In this document: positions 1 to 7,911 of the stretch, piece after piece
Layout: each line of letters starts with the position of its first letter
How positions within the stretch are numbered: position 1 is the first letter of the stretch
Assembly (NCBI GenBank): GCA_023382135.1
Contig: JAMCQK010000015.1
Span: forward strand, 1-13,430
Source: Deinococcus sp.
GTDB taxonomy: Bacteria; Deinococcota; Deinococci; Deinococcales; Thermaceae
Direction: 5' to 3'
DNA: 13,430 nucleotides
Notes under the pieces: generated by a model
Told to the model about the DNA's origin: nothing
The model's input: the letters and a program-made list of their open reading frames with translations, nothing else
The model's database searches: none
Made by a program: the position numbers and the translations under genes

Positions 1-1
1 G

Positions 2-307
2 CCTTTGCGCGATAAACTCACCGCGCTGGACCAGAAGATCAAGGCTGGAACCGCCACCGCCAAGGAGCAGCAGGACTTCCAGGTATTGCGACAGACCTAT
101 ACCGACACCGCCAAGAAGTGGCAGGAGAAGACCACCAAGGTGCTCGACCCCATCACCCAGGACATCGACGCCAAGATTTCCAAGATTGCCCAGGAAAAAG
201 GTTTCCAGGTAATCATGGACTACAAGGTGGCGCTAACAAGCTCTTTGGTGATCTATGCCGCCGAGGGCTCGGACCTCACCGACGACGTGATTAAGGCCGT
301 CAAGTAA
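2..307 (+). CDS. OmpH/Skp-family periplasmic chaperone, C-terminal part (5' end outside window)
   Basis: The frame is open from the left edge of the window and ends at TAA 305-307, so only about the last 101 residues are present. The TTG at position 5 is probably an internal codon and not the start. The visible part is a charged, Gln/Lys/Asp-rich helix with no Cys or Pro cluster, followed by a short hydrophobic beta segment (VIMDYKVALTSSLVIYAAEG) and the ending DLTDDVIKAVK. A long coiled-coil arm followed by a C-terminal beta strand and a 'DLTDxVIKxL' tail is typical of OmpH/Skp chaperones, which hold unfolded outer-membrane proteins in the periplasm. The signal peptide cannot be checked because it lies upstream. 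A strong terminator follows directly. The family call rests on the C-terminal pattern only. Confidence 0.75.
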   Translation, partial: PLRDKLTALDQKIKAGTATAKEQQDFQVLRQTYTDTAKKWQEKTTKVLDPITQDIDAKISKIAQEKGFQVIMDYKVALTSSLVIYAAEGSDLTDDVIKAVK

Positions 308-322
308 ACTTATCAGGTTATC

Positions 323-351
323 AAAGGCCCCTTCGGGGGCCTTTATTTTTT
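323..351 (+). terminator. Rho-independent terminator after the OmpH gene
   Basis: A 9-bp stem (AAAGGCCCC pairing with GGGGCCTTT, 323-331 with 336-344) closes on a TTCG loop at 332-335, the very stable C(UUCG)G tetraloop. It runs into a T-rich tail ending near 351. It lies 15 nt after the OmpH stop codon and separates that gene from ftsK. Confidence 0.93.
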
Positions 352-383
352 GCCCTTGGCAAGCCTTAAAGCAGCCATTGTGT

Positions 384-389
384 TAAACT
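384..389 (+). promoter_or_regulatory. Probable -10 box of a leaderless ftsK promoter
   Basis: TAAACT ends 7 nt before the ATG at 397, and no Shine-Dalgarno-like purine run lies between them. This spacing would put the transcript start at or next to the start codon. No convincing -35 hexamer sits at 16-18 nt; TTGGCA at 356-361 is 22 nt away. The call relies on the same arrangement recurring before other genes in this window. Confidence 0.55.
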
Positions 390-396
390 CTTAGCG

Positions 397-3168
397 ATGG
401 CGAGGCCCAAACCAAAGAGCAAGACAGGCGAGAAACGGGCCAAGGAAGCCAACCTAGACCTCGAGGCCGTGGTGGTAGTGCTGGTGGGCCTGGGGGTATT
501 GCTTGCAGTTGCGCTCTACGCCGATAACAAAGTTTCTGGCGAAGTAGGCGGCTGGGTCCGCGAGCTGGTGCGGGGAAACCTGGGCCTGGTGGCTCTGGGG
601 CTGCCGCCTTTGGTGCTGCTGGCCGCCGCGCTGCTGGTCATGCGCAGGCCTTTGGCGGCCTATTTTCGCTGGGTGGGCCTGGGGCTGCTGACGGAGTTCC
701 TGCTGCTGCCTTTATTGGCGGTTGTTTCCGCCGACCTTGGCGGACGTGTTGGCGTGCTGGCCTTCCGGGCGCTCACGGGGGTTCTGGGAACTTTTGGTCT
801 ACTGGTTCCCTTGGTGCTTCTGACCTTTGTGCTGGACCTTGCCGAGAGAAAACCGCCTGGCAGCTTGCTTGCCAGGGCGCTCAGGCGCGTGGGGGTAGCG
901 TTCTTGCGCTTGCGCGGCGCCTTCTTGCTTTCACGCCGGGCGGGAAGGCTCGCGCGCGAGGTAGGAGTGCTTTCGCAGAGGTATCCGGAGCACGCGGTGC
1001 TGGTAAGGCTCGCGGAAGACCTCGAGGCCTTCCGGCGCTCACCCGGAGACGGCCGGGAGATCGCCAACTTCTCCGGCATGCTCTCGAAGTTCGTGGCCGA
1101 GCGCGGACAAGAACTGGCGCAAAGAATTTCCCGCGAAGCCAAACCGTTAGCCCCGCGCCTTGAGGGTCTTTCGCAGGCTTTGGGCGCACCCTTGGAAGGC
1201 ACAGGCCTGGCCCACGCGCTGGAGGAACGGCGGGTGGCGCTCTCGCTCGAGGCGCATACGCTGCTCACCAAGAGCGCACAGTTGGTCAAGGACGCGGGAG
1301 ATGCCTCGAAAGGGCTTTCCGCCGCCGGGCTCACCACGCACCTGCTGCTTTCCGCCTGGGAAGATCACCAAGCAAGGCTCGCCGGCTGGGAACAGCTGGA
1401 AGAGCAGGCGAAAGGCCTCGAGGCCCGCGCCGACGCCTGGCTCCGCTTTGTGGAGTGGCTCGACAGCGCCCCGCAAGAGGCCCATCCTGAGGCATTGCGC
1501 TTGTTGCTTGAACAAGGCCTTTCGGCCACGCCCCCTGCATTCCAAAGACCCTCGCGCCCAGCTATTCCGGTAGTCGAAGCTCCCAAACCGGAAGGATATC
1601 AGCCGCTCCCCTCCCCCAGTGAACCCGTCACCGAGCTCAAGACTCCCAAAGCGGGCATTGCTTCAAAGCCCTCCGTGCAGGCCAAGAGAATAACTACCAA
1701 ACCCAGCGGCCTGGCGCTTCCCACGCCCGACCTGTTAGACCAGCCCGAGCCCGCCAAGTACGACCCAAAAGCCCAAGAGATGGCTACACGCAGGCTGGCG
1801 GAGACCATCGATAAAACCCTGGCCCAGTTCAATATCGGAGCCAAAGTTGTGGGGTTTGCCCGCGGGCCCACCGTTACCCGCTTCGAGCTCGAGCCCGCTC
1901 CGGGAGAAAAAATCAGCCAGATTGCCGGCCTGGCCAATGACCTTGCGCTTGCGCTGGCCGCGGGTTCCGTGCGCATCGAGGCTCCAATTCCAGGCAAGAG
2001 CGTGATAGGCCTCGAGGTCCCCAATTTAGAACGCGAGATCCTGCGTTTCAGCGAAGCCATTGTGGGCACCGCCTTTGCCCGCAGCCGCGAGCGCCTGCCT
2101 TTAGTGATTGGAAAAAGCATTGACGGCGAAGTCTGGGTGCGCGACCTGGCCAAAATGCCCCACCTGCTGATTGCCGGCTCTACCGGTTCCGGTAAGAGCG
2201 TTGCGATTAACACTCTGGTTACGAGCCTGCTGTTCAAGTACTTACCCACCGAACTGCGCCTGCTGATGATCGACCCCAAAATGGTGGAGCTCACCCCCTA
2301 CGAAGGCATCCCCCATCTGGTGCGCCCGGTGGTGACCAATCCGGCGGATGCCGCCGGTGTGCTCATGGGCGCGGTGGCGCACATGGAGCGGCGCTACCAG
2401 ATGATGAGCAAAGCGGGCGCACGCAACCTGGAGCAGTTCAACGAGAAGGTCAAGGCGGCGGGCGAGGAACCGCTTCCCCTGCTGGTGATTGTGATTGACG
2501 AGCTGGCGGACCTGATGATTACTGCGCCCAAAGAAGTGGAGCAAGCCATTCTGCGTCTGGCGCAGATGGCGCGCGCCACCGGCATGCATCTGATTCTTGC
2601 CACTCAAAGGCCTTCGGTGGACATCCTGACGTCACTGATCAAGGTGAACGTCCCCTCACGTATGGCCTTCGCGGTCTCGAGCGGGTTCGATTCGCGCACC
2701 ATTCTGGACACGGTGGGGGCCGAGCGCCTGGTGGGCCAGGGCGACATGCTCTTTCACCAGCCCGGCCTGCCCAAGCCGGTGCGCATCCAAGGGCCGTTTC
2801 TCTCGGAAACAGAAGTCCACCGGATTGCCGGCTATCTACGGCAGCAGATCTTCGATGACACCTTTGGCGAAAAGTATGGAGCCGACTTCGATGGCCCGCC
2901 GCTGTCTCCCGGCGCGGGTAGCGGGCCAGGCGAGGTGGACTTCTCCGATCCGCTGCTCAAGCGCGCCGCCGAGATTGTGCTTGAGGAGGGTTACGCCTCG
3001 GTCTCAAGGCTGCAGCGCAGGCTTAGCGTAGGCCATGCACGCGCGGGCAAGCTAGTGGACGGCCTCGAGGCCATGGGCATCGTGGGAAAGCACCAAGGAA
3101 GCAAGCCCCGCGAAGTCTTGATCACGCCTGACCAGCTCGGCGAGTATTTCGGTCGTGACGCAAATTAA
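397..3168 (+). CDS. ftsK: DNA translocase FtsK/SpoIIIE family
   Basis: This is a septal, ATP-driven DNA pump that clears chromosome ends through the closing division site. The 923 residues show the full architecture. A basic N-terminus is followed by membrane segments at about 24-41, 62-82, 92-111 and 117-146. Residues about 150-440 form a long charged and then proline-rich linker. The motor has a Walker A at 594-601 (GSTGSGKS), a Walker B ending IVIDE with D701-E702, and the family signature ATQRPSVDILT. A winged-helix gamma domain at about 847-913, which in this family reads oriented chromosome motifs such as KOPS, ends the protein. The start ATG has no ribosome-binding site but has a -10-like box 7 nt upstream, consistent with a leaderless mRNA. 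The gene stands alone between a terminator and a gene-poor stretch. The linker (residues about 160-370) is alpha-helical in composition and I recognise no domain in it. Confidence 0.97.
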   Translation: MARPKPKSKTGEKRAKEANLDLEAVVVVLVGLGVLLAVALYADNKVSGEVGGWVRELVRGNLGLVALGLPPLVLLAAALLVMRRPLAAYFRWVGLGLLTEFLLLPLLAVVSADLGGRVGVLAFRALTGVLGTFGLLVPLVLLTFVLDLAERKPPGSLLARALRRVGVAFLRLRGAFLLSRRAGRLAREVGVLSQRYPEHAVLVRLAEDLEAFRRSPGDGREIANFSGMLSKFVAERGQELAQRISREAKPLAPRLEGLSQALGAPLEGTGLAHALEERRVALSLEAHTLLTKSAQLVKDAGDASKGLSAAGLTTHLLLSAWEDHQARLAGWEQLEEQAKGLEARADAWLRFVEWLDSAPQEAHPEALRLLLEQGLSATPPAFQRPSRPAIPVVEAPKPEGYQPLPSPSEPVTELKTPKAGIASKPSVQAKRITTKPSGLALPTPDLLDQPEPAKYDPKAQEMATRRLAETIDKTLAQFNIGAKVVGFARGPTVTRFELEPAPGEKISQIAGLANDLALALAAGSVRIEAPIPGKSVIGLEVPNLEREILRFSEAIVGTAFARSRERLPLVIGKSIDGEVWVRDLAKMPHLLIAGSTGSGKSVAINTLVTSLLFKYLPTELRLLMIDPKMVELTPYEGIPHLVRPVVTNPADAAGVLMGAVAHMERRYQMMSKAGARNLEQFNEKVKAAGEEPLPLLVIVIDELADLMITAPKEVEQAILRLAQMARATGMHLILATQRPSVDILTSLIKVNVPSRMAFAVSSGFDSRTILDTVGAERLVGQGDMLFHQPGLPKPVRIQGPFLSETEVHRIAGYLRQQIFDDTFGEKYGADFDGPPLSPGAGSGPGEVDFSDPLLKRAAEIVLEEGYASVSRLQRRLSVGHARAGKLVDGLEAMGIVGKHQGSKPREVLITPDQLGEYFGRDAN

Positions 3169-3245
3169 CTGGTAGGCGCGGGTTTATCGGCTTGCCGATC
3201 CAACTGAAAAGAGTAGCCCGAAACTTCGTTGATAGACGTGGTGCT

Positions 3246-3879
3246 CTAGCCAGACGCTTCTGAATCCCGGCTGAGTATCTCCATGGCGAGTTTGACCCTT
3301 CGGTCAAACTCACCATGGCCAGAGGGAGTAAGGAACACAGCGCGGCTTTTCAAGCCTTTCAGCAAACTTAGGCTGGAGATACTTAGATGGTGCCAGTTGT
3401 GGTACACAGTGAGGAACATCGTCTCGCGCATGGTGAACCGGCCGAGCACGGGGTGGTGTAATGTGCGCGTATCTAATTGTTTCTCGCTCCAGGAAAGCAC
3501 CCCAGCGCTCAGGCTTTGTGTGGTTTTCCGGTAACGCGCGACGAGCCTGTCCCCCCGCCGCTCAGCGCCCGAACCCAGCCGTCCCTTCGGAACCAACCTT
3601 CCGGCTGCTCTGGCACCTTGGGCAAGCGCTTTCGGATAGGGGTCTTTGATCTCCAGGTAGCTACGCGATTTGCGATTTGTGTTCACCTGTTTGAGCAACC
3701 CCTGACCAAGATAAATCTTGGCAGGCGCACAACCAAAGAAGCGGGGCTGTTGGACAACGCGAGGTGTTCAAGATGCCGGGCTGCCGGCCAACTTGCTGCG
3801 CTACCTGCCAATAGCAAGCTGGCCCGCGGCTCGCTGATGGTTTGAAGAACCAGACAAGAGGATGCCTCGCTCAGCCCAT
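3246..3879 (-). pseudogene. Decayed DinB-superfamily (DinB/YfiT-like) gene
   Basis: The minus strand keeps DinB-fold hallmarks in two frames. The upstream frame (from about 3850 down to 3700) reads WPAARHLEHLALSNSPAS, matching the first helix with its metal-ligand His. The downstream frame (3698 to 3246) reads KSRSYLEIKDPYPKALA and later HHPVLGRFTMRETMFLTVYHNWHHL, the family's C-terminal HxxxH region. The two frames join smoothly if one G is restored to the GGGG run read from 3702 to 3699, so a one-base contraction explains the break. The likely start ATG at 3879 lies in a third frame and meets TGA after one codon, so at least one more lesion is present near the 5' end. DinB-fold proteins are metal-dependent helical bundles, often thiol transferases or of unknown function. 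After the HHL motif the frame runs through a large palindrome (3281-3318) and an unfamiliar tail. Confidence 0.7.
3281..3318. repeat. 38-nt interrupted palindrome with NcoI-site ends
   Basis: Left arm CCATGG-C-GAGTTTGACC (3281-3297), loop CTTC (3298-3301), right arm GGTCAAACTC-A-CCATGG (3302-3318). Sixteen of 17 pairs match, with one C/A mismatch. No T-tract follows on either strand, so it is not a standard terminator. It lies inside the tail of the decayed DinB gene, beyond the conserved domain. A weaker outer inverted match, 11 of 12 bases, links 3271-3282 with 3375-3386. It could be an inserted palindromic repeat unit, a protein-binding site or a cruciform-forming element; one copy cannot decide. 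Confidence 0.75.
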
Positions 3880-3993
3880 AAGGGCTAGTTGTTTCTAGGC
3901 CCGCCACAATCTCCGTTCTTGAATAAGAGGTTCTGGCATCCGAAGTATGCCTGCCTCTTAGTACAAGGCGACAACCGTAGCGGCAAGCTGTGA

Positions 3994-3999
3994 TAGCAT
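3994..3999 (+). promoter_or_regulatory. Probable -10 box of the speD-speE operon
   Basis: TAGCAT ends 8 nt before the GTG at 4008. No ribosome-binding site precedes this GTG, so a leaderless transcript is likely. A -35 element is weak at best (GACAAC at 3970-3975 with an 18-nt spacer). The stretch 3880-3993 upstream holds nothing else I can assign. Confidence 0.45.
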
Positions 4000-4007
4000 A
4001 AGCTTTT

Positions 4008-4415
4008 GTGACAGACGGAGCCATGCCGGGTGGCCGCTGGGTGGCGGAGATCTATGGCTGCAATTTGGAAGTCCTGGAAAACCCAAAGCTGGTGGAGCTT
4101 GCGCTCAAAGACGCGGTGATCAAGCTGGGCGCGCCTCCGAGTACCACCCAGGCGACAGTCTACAAGTTCTACCCCCAAGGTCTTTCGGCGGCGGTGGTTT
4201 CTCCGATAGCGTCGGTGATGATACACACCTGGCCGGAAGACGACGCCTCCGCCGCGCTCGACCTCTACTTTTACCAGACCAGCGCCAATCCAGACCAGGT
4301 GTTGCGCGGGCTGGCGCGGGCTTTTGGCTCACGCGAGGAGTCCGCGTTTAAATACTGGCGTGGAACCGAACATGAGATCCGCCGCCGCAGCTTTGGCCAC
4401 GGCACAATCGGTTAG
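4008..4415 (+). CDS. SpeD-like protein (AdoMet decarboxylase homologue) lacking the pyruvoyl serine
   Basis: The 135 residues align without difficulty to bacterial class 1B S-adenosylmethionine decarboxylase, which makes decarboxylated AdoMet for SpeE. Matching blocks are GRWVAEIYGCNLEVL (residues 9-23), YKFYPQGLS (52-60), IHTWPE (72-77) and AALDLYF (82-88). The active enzyme self-cleaves at a Glu-Ser-His motif, turning the Ser into the pyruvoyl group. Counting back from the conserved His73, those three positions here are Ile67-Ala68-Ser69, so the key Ser is Ala. The proton-donor Cys of the 'FTCG' motif is Tyr89. His73 is kept. I infer the protein is not a decarboxylase on its own. The gene lies 10 bp before speE, so a regulatory or subunit role in polyamine synthesis is likely. 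Start choice: GTG 4008 fits a leaderless promoter; ATG 4023 is possible, but the ACGGAG before it is only 2 nt away. A one-residue realignment making Ser69 the active residue cannot be fully excluded. Confidence 0.82.
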   Translation: MTDGAMPGGRWVAEIYGCNLEVLENPKLVELALKDAVIKLGAPPSTTQATVYKFYPQGLSAAVVSPIASVMIHTWPEDDASAALDLYFYQTSANPDQVLRGLARAFGSREESAFKYWRGTEHEIRRRSFGHGTIG

Positions 4416-4425
4416 GAGCCTGTGT

Positions 4426-5376
4426 ATGGAATACGGAATGTACTATCTGGAACCGGTCACGCCCTACGAGACCATCAGCCGAAAGATGACCAGGGTGATT
4501 GCGGCTGGCCGCACGCGCTTTCAGGACTACTTCATTTTTGAGACGGCAGCCTTTGGCAAAGTGCTGGTGCTCGACAAGGACACCCAGTCCACCGAAAAAG
4601 ACGAGTACATCTACCACGAGACTCTGGTGCATCCCGCTCTGCTTGCCCATCCGGAACCGAAATCGGTCTTTATTGTCGGCGGGGGCGAAGGCGCCACCTT
4701 GCGTGAGGTCTTGCGCCACCCAAGCGTGGAGCGCGCGGTAATGTGCGACATCGATGATGAGCTGGTCCAGATGGCCAAGAGGCTTTTACCCGAGTGGCAC
4801 CAGGGGGCTTTTGAGGACCCGAGGGCTGCGGTGATTACCGAGGACGCTAGGACCTGGCTGGAAACCCATAACGACACCTATGACGCGATTATTTTGGACC
4901 TGAACGACCCGGTGGGTGAGGATAACCCGGCAAGGCTGCTTTTCACACTGGAGTTCTACCAGCTAGTCAAAAAACGGCTCAAGCCTGGCGGCATCATGTG
5001 CATGCAGGCGGGGATGATTCTGCTCACGCACCACCGGGTTCACCCGGTGGTGAGCCGCACGGTGCGCGAGGCCTTCAAAGAGGTAAAGAGTTACCGGAAT
5101 TACATCCCTGGTTTCTTCTTGAATTTCGGTTTCATCGTGGCCTCGGATTCCCCGGGAGCGCTTGCGCTGGCAAAGGAAGGCCTCGAGGCCCGCCTTCGCC
5201 AGCGCAAGCTGAATCTACGGCACCTGAACCCGGCCTTTATCACAGCCATGTTTGCGCTTCCCACCGATCTTCAAGAAGCCATTGCCAGCGAACAGATGGT
5301 CTCCACCGACGCGCTCCCTTTCTACCTCACCGAACAAGGCGAGGCCAAGCAGGCCCCCTACCGCCAGGACGTTTAG
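4426..5376 (+). CDS. speE: Polyamine aminopropyltransferase (spermidine synthase family)
   Basis: This enzyme moves an aminopropyl group from decarboxylated AdoMet to a polyamine acceptor in the cytoplasm. The 316 residues show the fold in order: an N-terminal beta region with QDYFIFET and LDKDTQSTEKDEYIYHETL (residues about 33-67), the nucleotide-binding GGGEG at 85-89, the acidic MCDIDDEL at about 106-113, and the catalytic DLND at 158-161, where most relatives have DSTD or DSSD. The sequence closely resembles the Thermus thermophilus enzyme, which is reported to use agmatine and make N1-aminopropylagmatine, so agmatine is a likely acceptor here too (inference). The chosen ATG has a good ribosome-binding site, TAGGAG at 4413-4418, overlapping the stop of the speD-like gene. 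The frame is open further upstream, but that part overlaps speD. It is co-transcribed with the speD-like gene. Confidence 0.95.
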   Translation: MEYGMYYLEPVTPYETISRKMTRVIAAGRTRFQDYFIFETAAFGKVLVLDKDTQSTEKDEYIYHETLVHPALLAHPEPKSVFIVGGGEGATLREVLRHPSVERAVMCDIDDELVQMAKRLLPEWHQGAFEDPRAAVITEDARTWLETHNDTYDAIILDLNDPVGEDNPARLLFTLEFYQLVKKRLKPGGIMCMQAGMILLTHHRVHPVVSRTVREAFKEVKSYRNYIPGFFLNFGFIVASDSPGALALAKEGLEARLRQRKLNLRHLNPAFITAMFALPTDLQEAIASEQMVSTDALPFYLTEQGEAKQAPYRQDV

Positions 5377-5391
5377 CCCGCAAAAAACGGA

Positions 5392-5397
5392 TAGAAT
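5392..5397 (+). promoter_or_regulatory. Probable -10 box of a leaderless dsbA-like promoter
   Basis: TAGAAT ends 6 nt before the ATG at 5404, with no Shine-Dalgarno in the gap. It lies in the 27-bp space after speE, so the thiol oxidoreductase can be expressed separately from the polyamine operon. No clear -35 hexamer is visible. Confidence 0.55.
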
Positions 5398-5403
5398 TAA
5401 GCC

Positions 5404-6063
5404 ATGCAACGGAAATTGTTCGCGGCCGTGTTGGTTTTTGGCTTGCTGTTGGCAATCTTGCTTTTTGCGTTCCTAAAGCCCAAAAGTGTAAATCCGTCCG
5501 GCGTGGACCAACAAGGCGCCCGGTTTGTATTTGGGCCGGAGAGCGCCACGGTAACGGTGGTAGATTTTTCCAACTACCTCTGCCCCCACTGCCGCGACCA
5601 CGCGCTCGAGTCGTTGCCACTGATCAAGCGGGACTACATTGACACCGGCAAGATCCGCTACCTTGTGCGCGACTTCCCCTTTCCCGGCCAGGATAACGTG
5701 GTACGCGCGGGTGAGGCAGCCGCCTGCGCTTTTGACCAAGGCCGTTTCTGGGAATACCACGAGGCTCTCTACAGGGCCCAGGATTCTTGGCGAGATATGA
5801 GCGGAAAAGCACTAGACAGGTTTTTCGTGGACGTGGCCGGCCAGCTTGGGCTCTCAGGACAGGAATTTTCCGGTTGCCTTGACACGGGTAAAAAACGTGC
5901 CGGGGTGGAAGCCGACCAGAAACTGGCGGACCGCCTAGGGCTTAGGGGCACGCCCACTTTCTACATAAACGGCGAACTCTTCAGCGGCTTTATGGAATAT
6001 GCCCGCTGGAAAGAACTTTTAGACAAGGCGCTGGCCGGAACACCCGAGAAAGGCGCTCCTTAG
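5404..6063 (+). CDS. Membrane-anchored DsbA-family thiol-disulfide oxidoreductase
   Basis: The 219-residue protein begins with a basic residue pair and a hydrophobic stretch (about 5-24), a signal anchor without an obvious cleavage or lipobox site, so the catalytic part should sit outside the cytoplasmic membrane. A thioredoxin fold follows. The active site is C60-P-H-C63 (in SNYLCPHCRDH), the CPHC form typical of oxidising DsbA proteins. The inserted helical domain spans about 95-165, and the cis-proline loop is T183-P184 (RGTPTFYINGE), with Thr before the cis-Pro. Its likely job is to form or shuffle disulfides in exported proteins. No DsbB or VKOR partner is in the window. It converges on clpX with only 13 bp between the stop codons and no terminator that I can see there. 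Confidence 0.9.
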   Translation: MQRKLFAAVLVFGLLLAILLFAFLKPKSVNPSGVDQQGARFVFGPESATVTVVDFSNYLCPHCRDHALESLPLIKRDYIDTGKIRYLVRDFPFPGQDNVVRAGEAAACAFDQGRFWEYHEALYRAQDSWRDMSGKALDRFFVDVAGQLGLSGQEFSGCLDTGKKRAGVEADQKLADRLGLRGTPTFYINGELFSGFMEYARWKELLDKALAGTPEKGAP

Positions 6064-6076
6064 AGACACCGCGCTT

Positions 6077-7265
<1,189 letters not shown>

Positions 7266-7279
<14 letters not shown>

Positions 7280-7853
7280 GCACCACCACCTGGTCCACCA
7301 AGCCGTAGCTGCGGGCCTCCTCGGCCTCGAGGTAGAAATCGCGGTCGGTATCGCGCTCGATCTTGTCGAGAGGCTGGTGGGTGTGCTGGGACAGAATCTG
7401 GTTGATCAGTTTTTTGTTCTTGAGGATCTGCTCGGCATGAATGGCGATATCGCTGGCCTGGCCGCCCACGCCCTGGACCCAGGGCTGGTGGATCATTACC
7501 TTTGCATGAGGGAGCGCGTAGCGCTTACCGGGCTCACCCGCGGCCAGAATCACCGCAGCGGCGGAAGCGGCCAAGCCCACGCAGATGGTGGAGACCGGCG
7601 ACTTGACAAACTGCATGGTGTCGTAAATCGCAAGCGAGGAATTAACCTCACCTCCAGGAGAGTTGATATAGAGCTTAATCTCCTGGCCGGAGGCTGCGGC
7701 CTCCAGAAAAAGAATCTGCGCCACCACCACATTCGCCACCTGGGAGTCTATGGGTGTCCCCAAGAAAATAATGCGGTCCTTGAGAAGGCGGGAGAAGATG
7801 TCGTAAACACGCTCGCCGCGCGAGGTCTGCTCGATTACGTAAGGAATCACCAT
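7266..7853 (-). CDS. clpP: ATP-dependent Clp protease proteolytic subunit ClpP
   Basis: This is the serine protease chamber of ClpXP; it is 195 residues long, normal for the family. The triad is S97 (in GLAASAAAV), H122 (in VMIHQP) and D172 (in ERDTDRD), numbered by alignment to the E. coli enzyme. The oxyanion-loop motif NSPGG is at 64-68. The residues after the catalytic Ser are Ala-Ala instead of the common Met-Gly. Only two residues precede the IPYVIEQT block, so there is little or no propeptide. It lies 58 bp downstream of tig and overlaps clpX by 14 nt. Confidence 0.98.
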
Positions 7854-7862
7854 ACCGGTCTC

Positions 7863-7868
7863 ATTCTA
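7863..7868 (-). promoter_or_regulatory. Possible internal -10 box before clpP
   Basis: On the minus strand TAGAAT ends 9 nt before the clpP ATG, again with no clear ribosome-binding site in the gap. It could let clpP-clpX be transcribed apart from tig. No good -35 is seen, so this is tentative. Confidence 0.35.
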
Positions 7869-7911
7869 AGGCTTGGCGCGGGACACAGTGCGCCCTGCGA
7901 CACGGTGAAAG

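Noticed and set aside
660..1337. Long open frame on the minus strand inside ftsK, and similar long frames opposite clpX, clpP and tig
   Set aside because: These are antisense shadows of GC-rich conserved genes; their composition (Ser/Arg/Ala rich) is not protein-like and they have no start signals.
3186..3199. ATCGGC-TT-GCCGAT inverted repeat after ftsK as a terminator
   Set aside because: The stem is short and no T-tract follows on either strand; it may be chance.
4015..4025. ACGGAG as the ribosome-binding site for ATG 4023 of the speD-like gene
   Set aside because: The spacing of 2 nt is too short; the leaderless GTG at 4008 fits better.
4324..4425. N-terminal extension of SpeE
   Set aside because: It overlaps the speD-like gene; ATG 4426 has a proper ribosome-binding site and matches the N-terminus remembered for Thermus SpeE.
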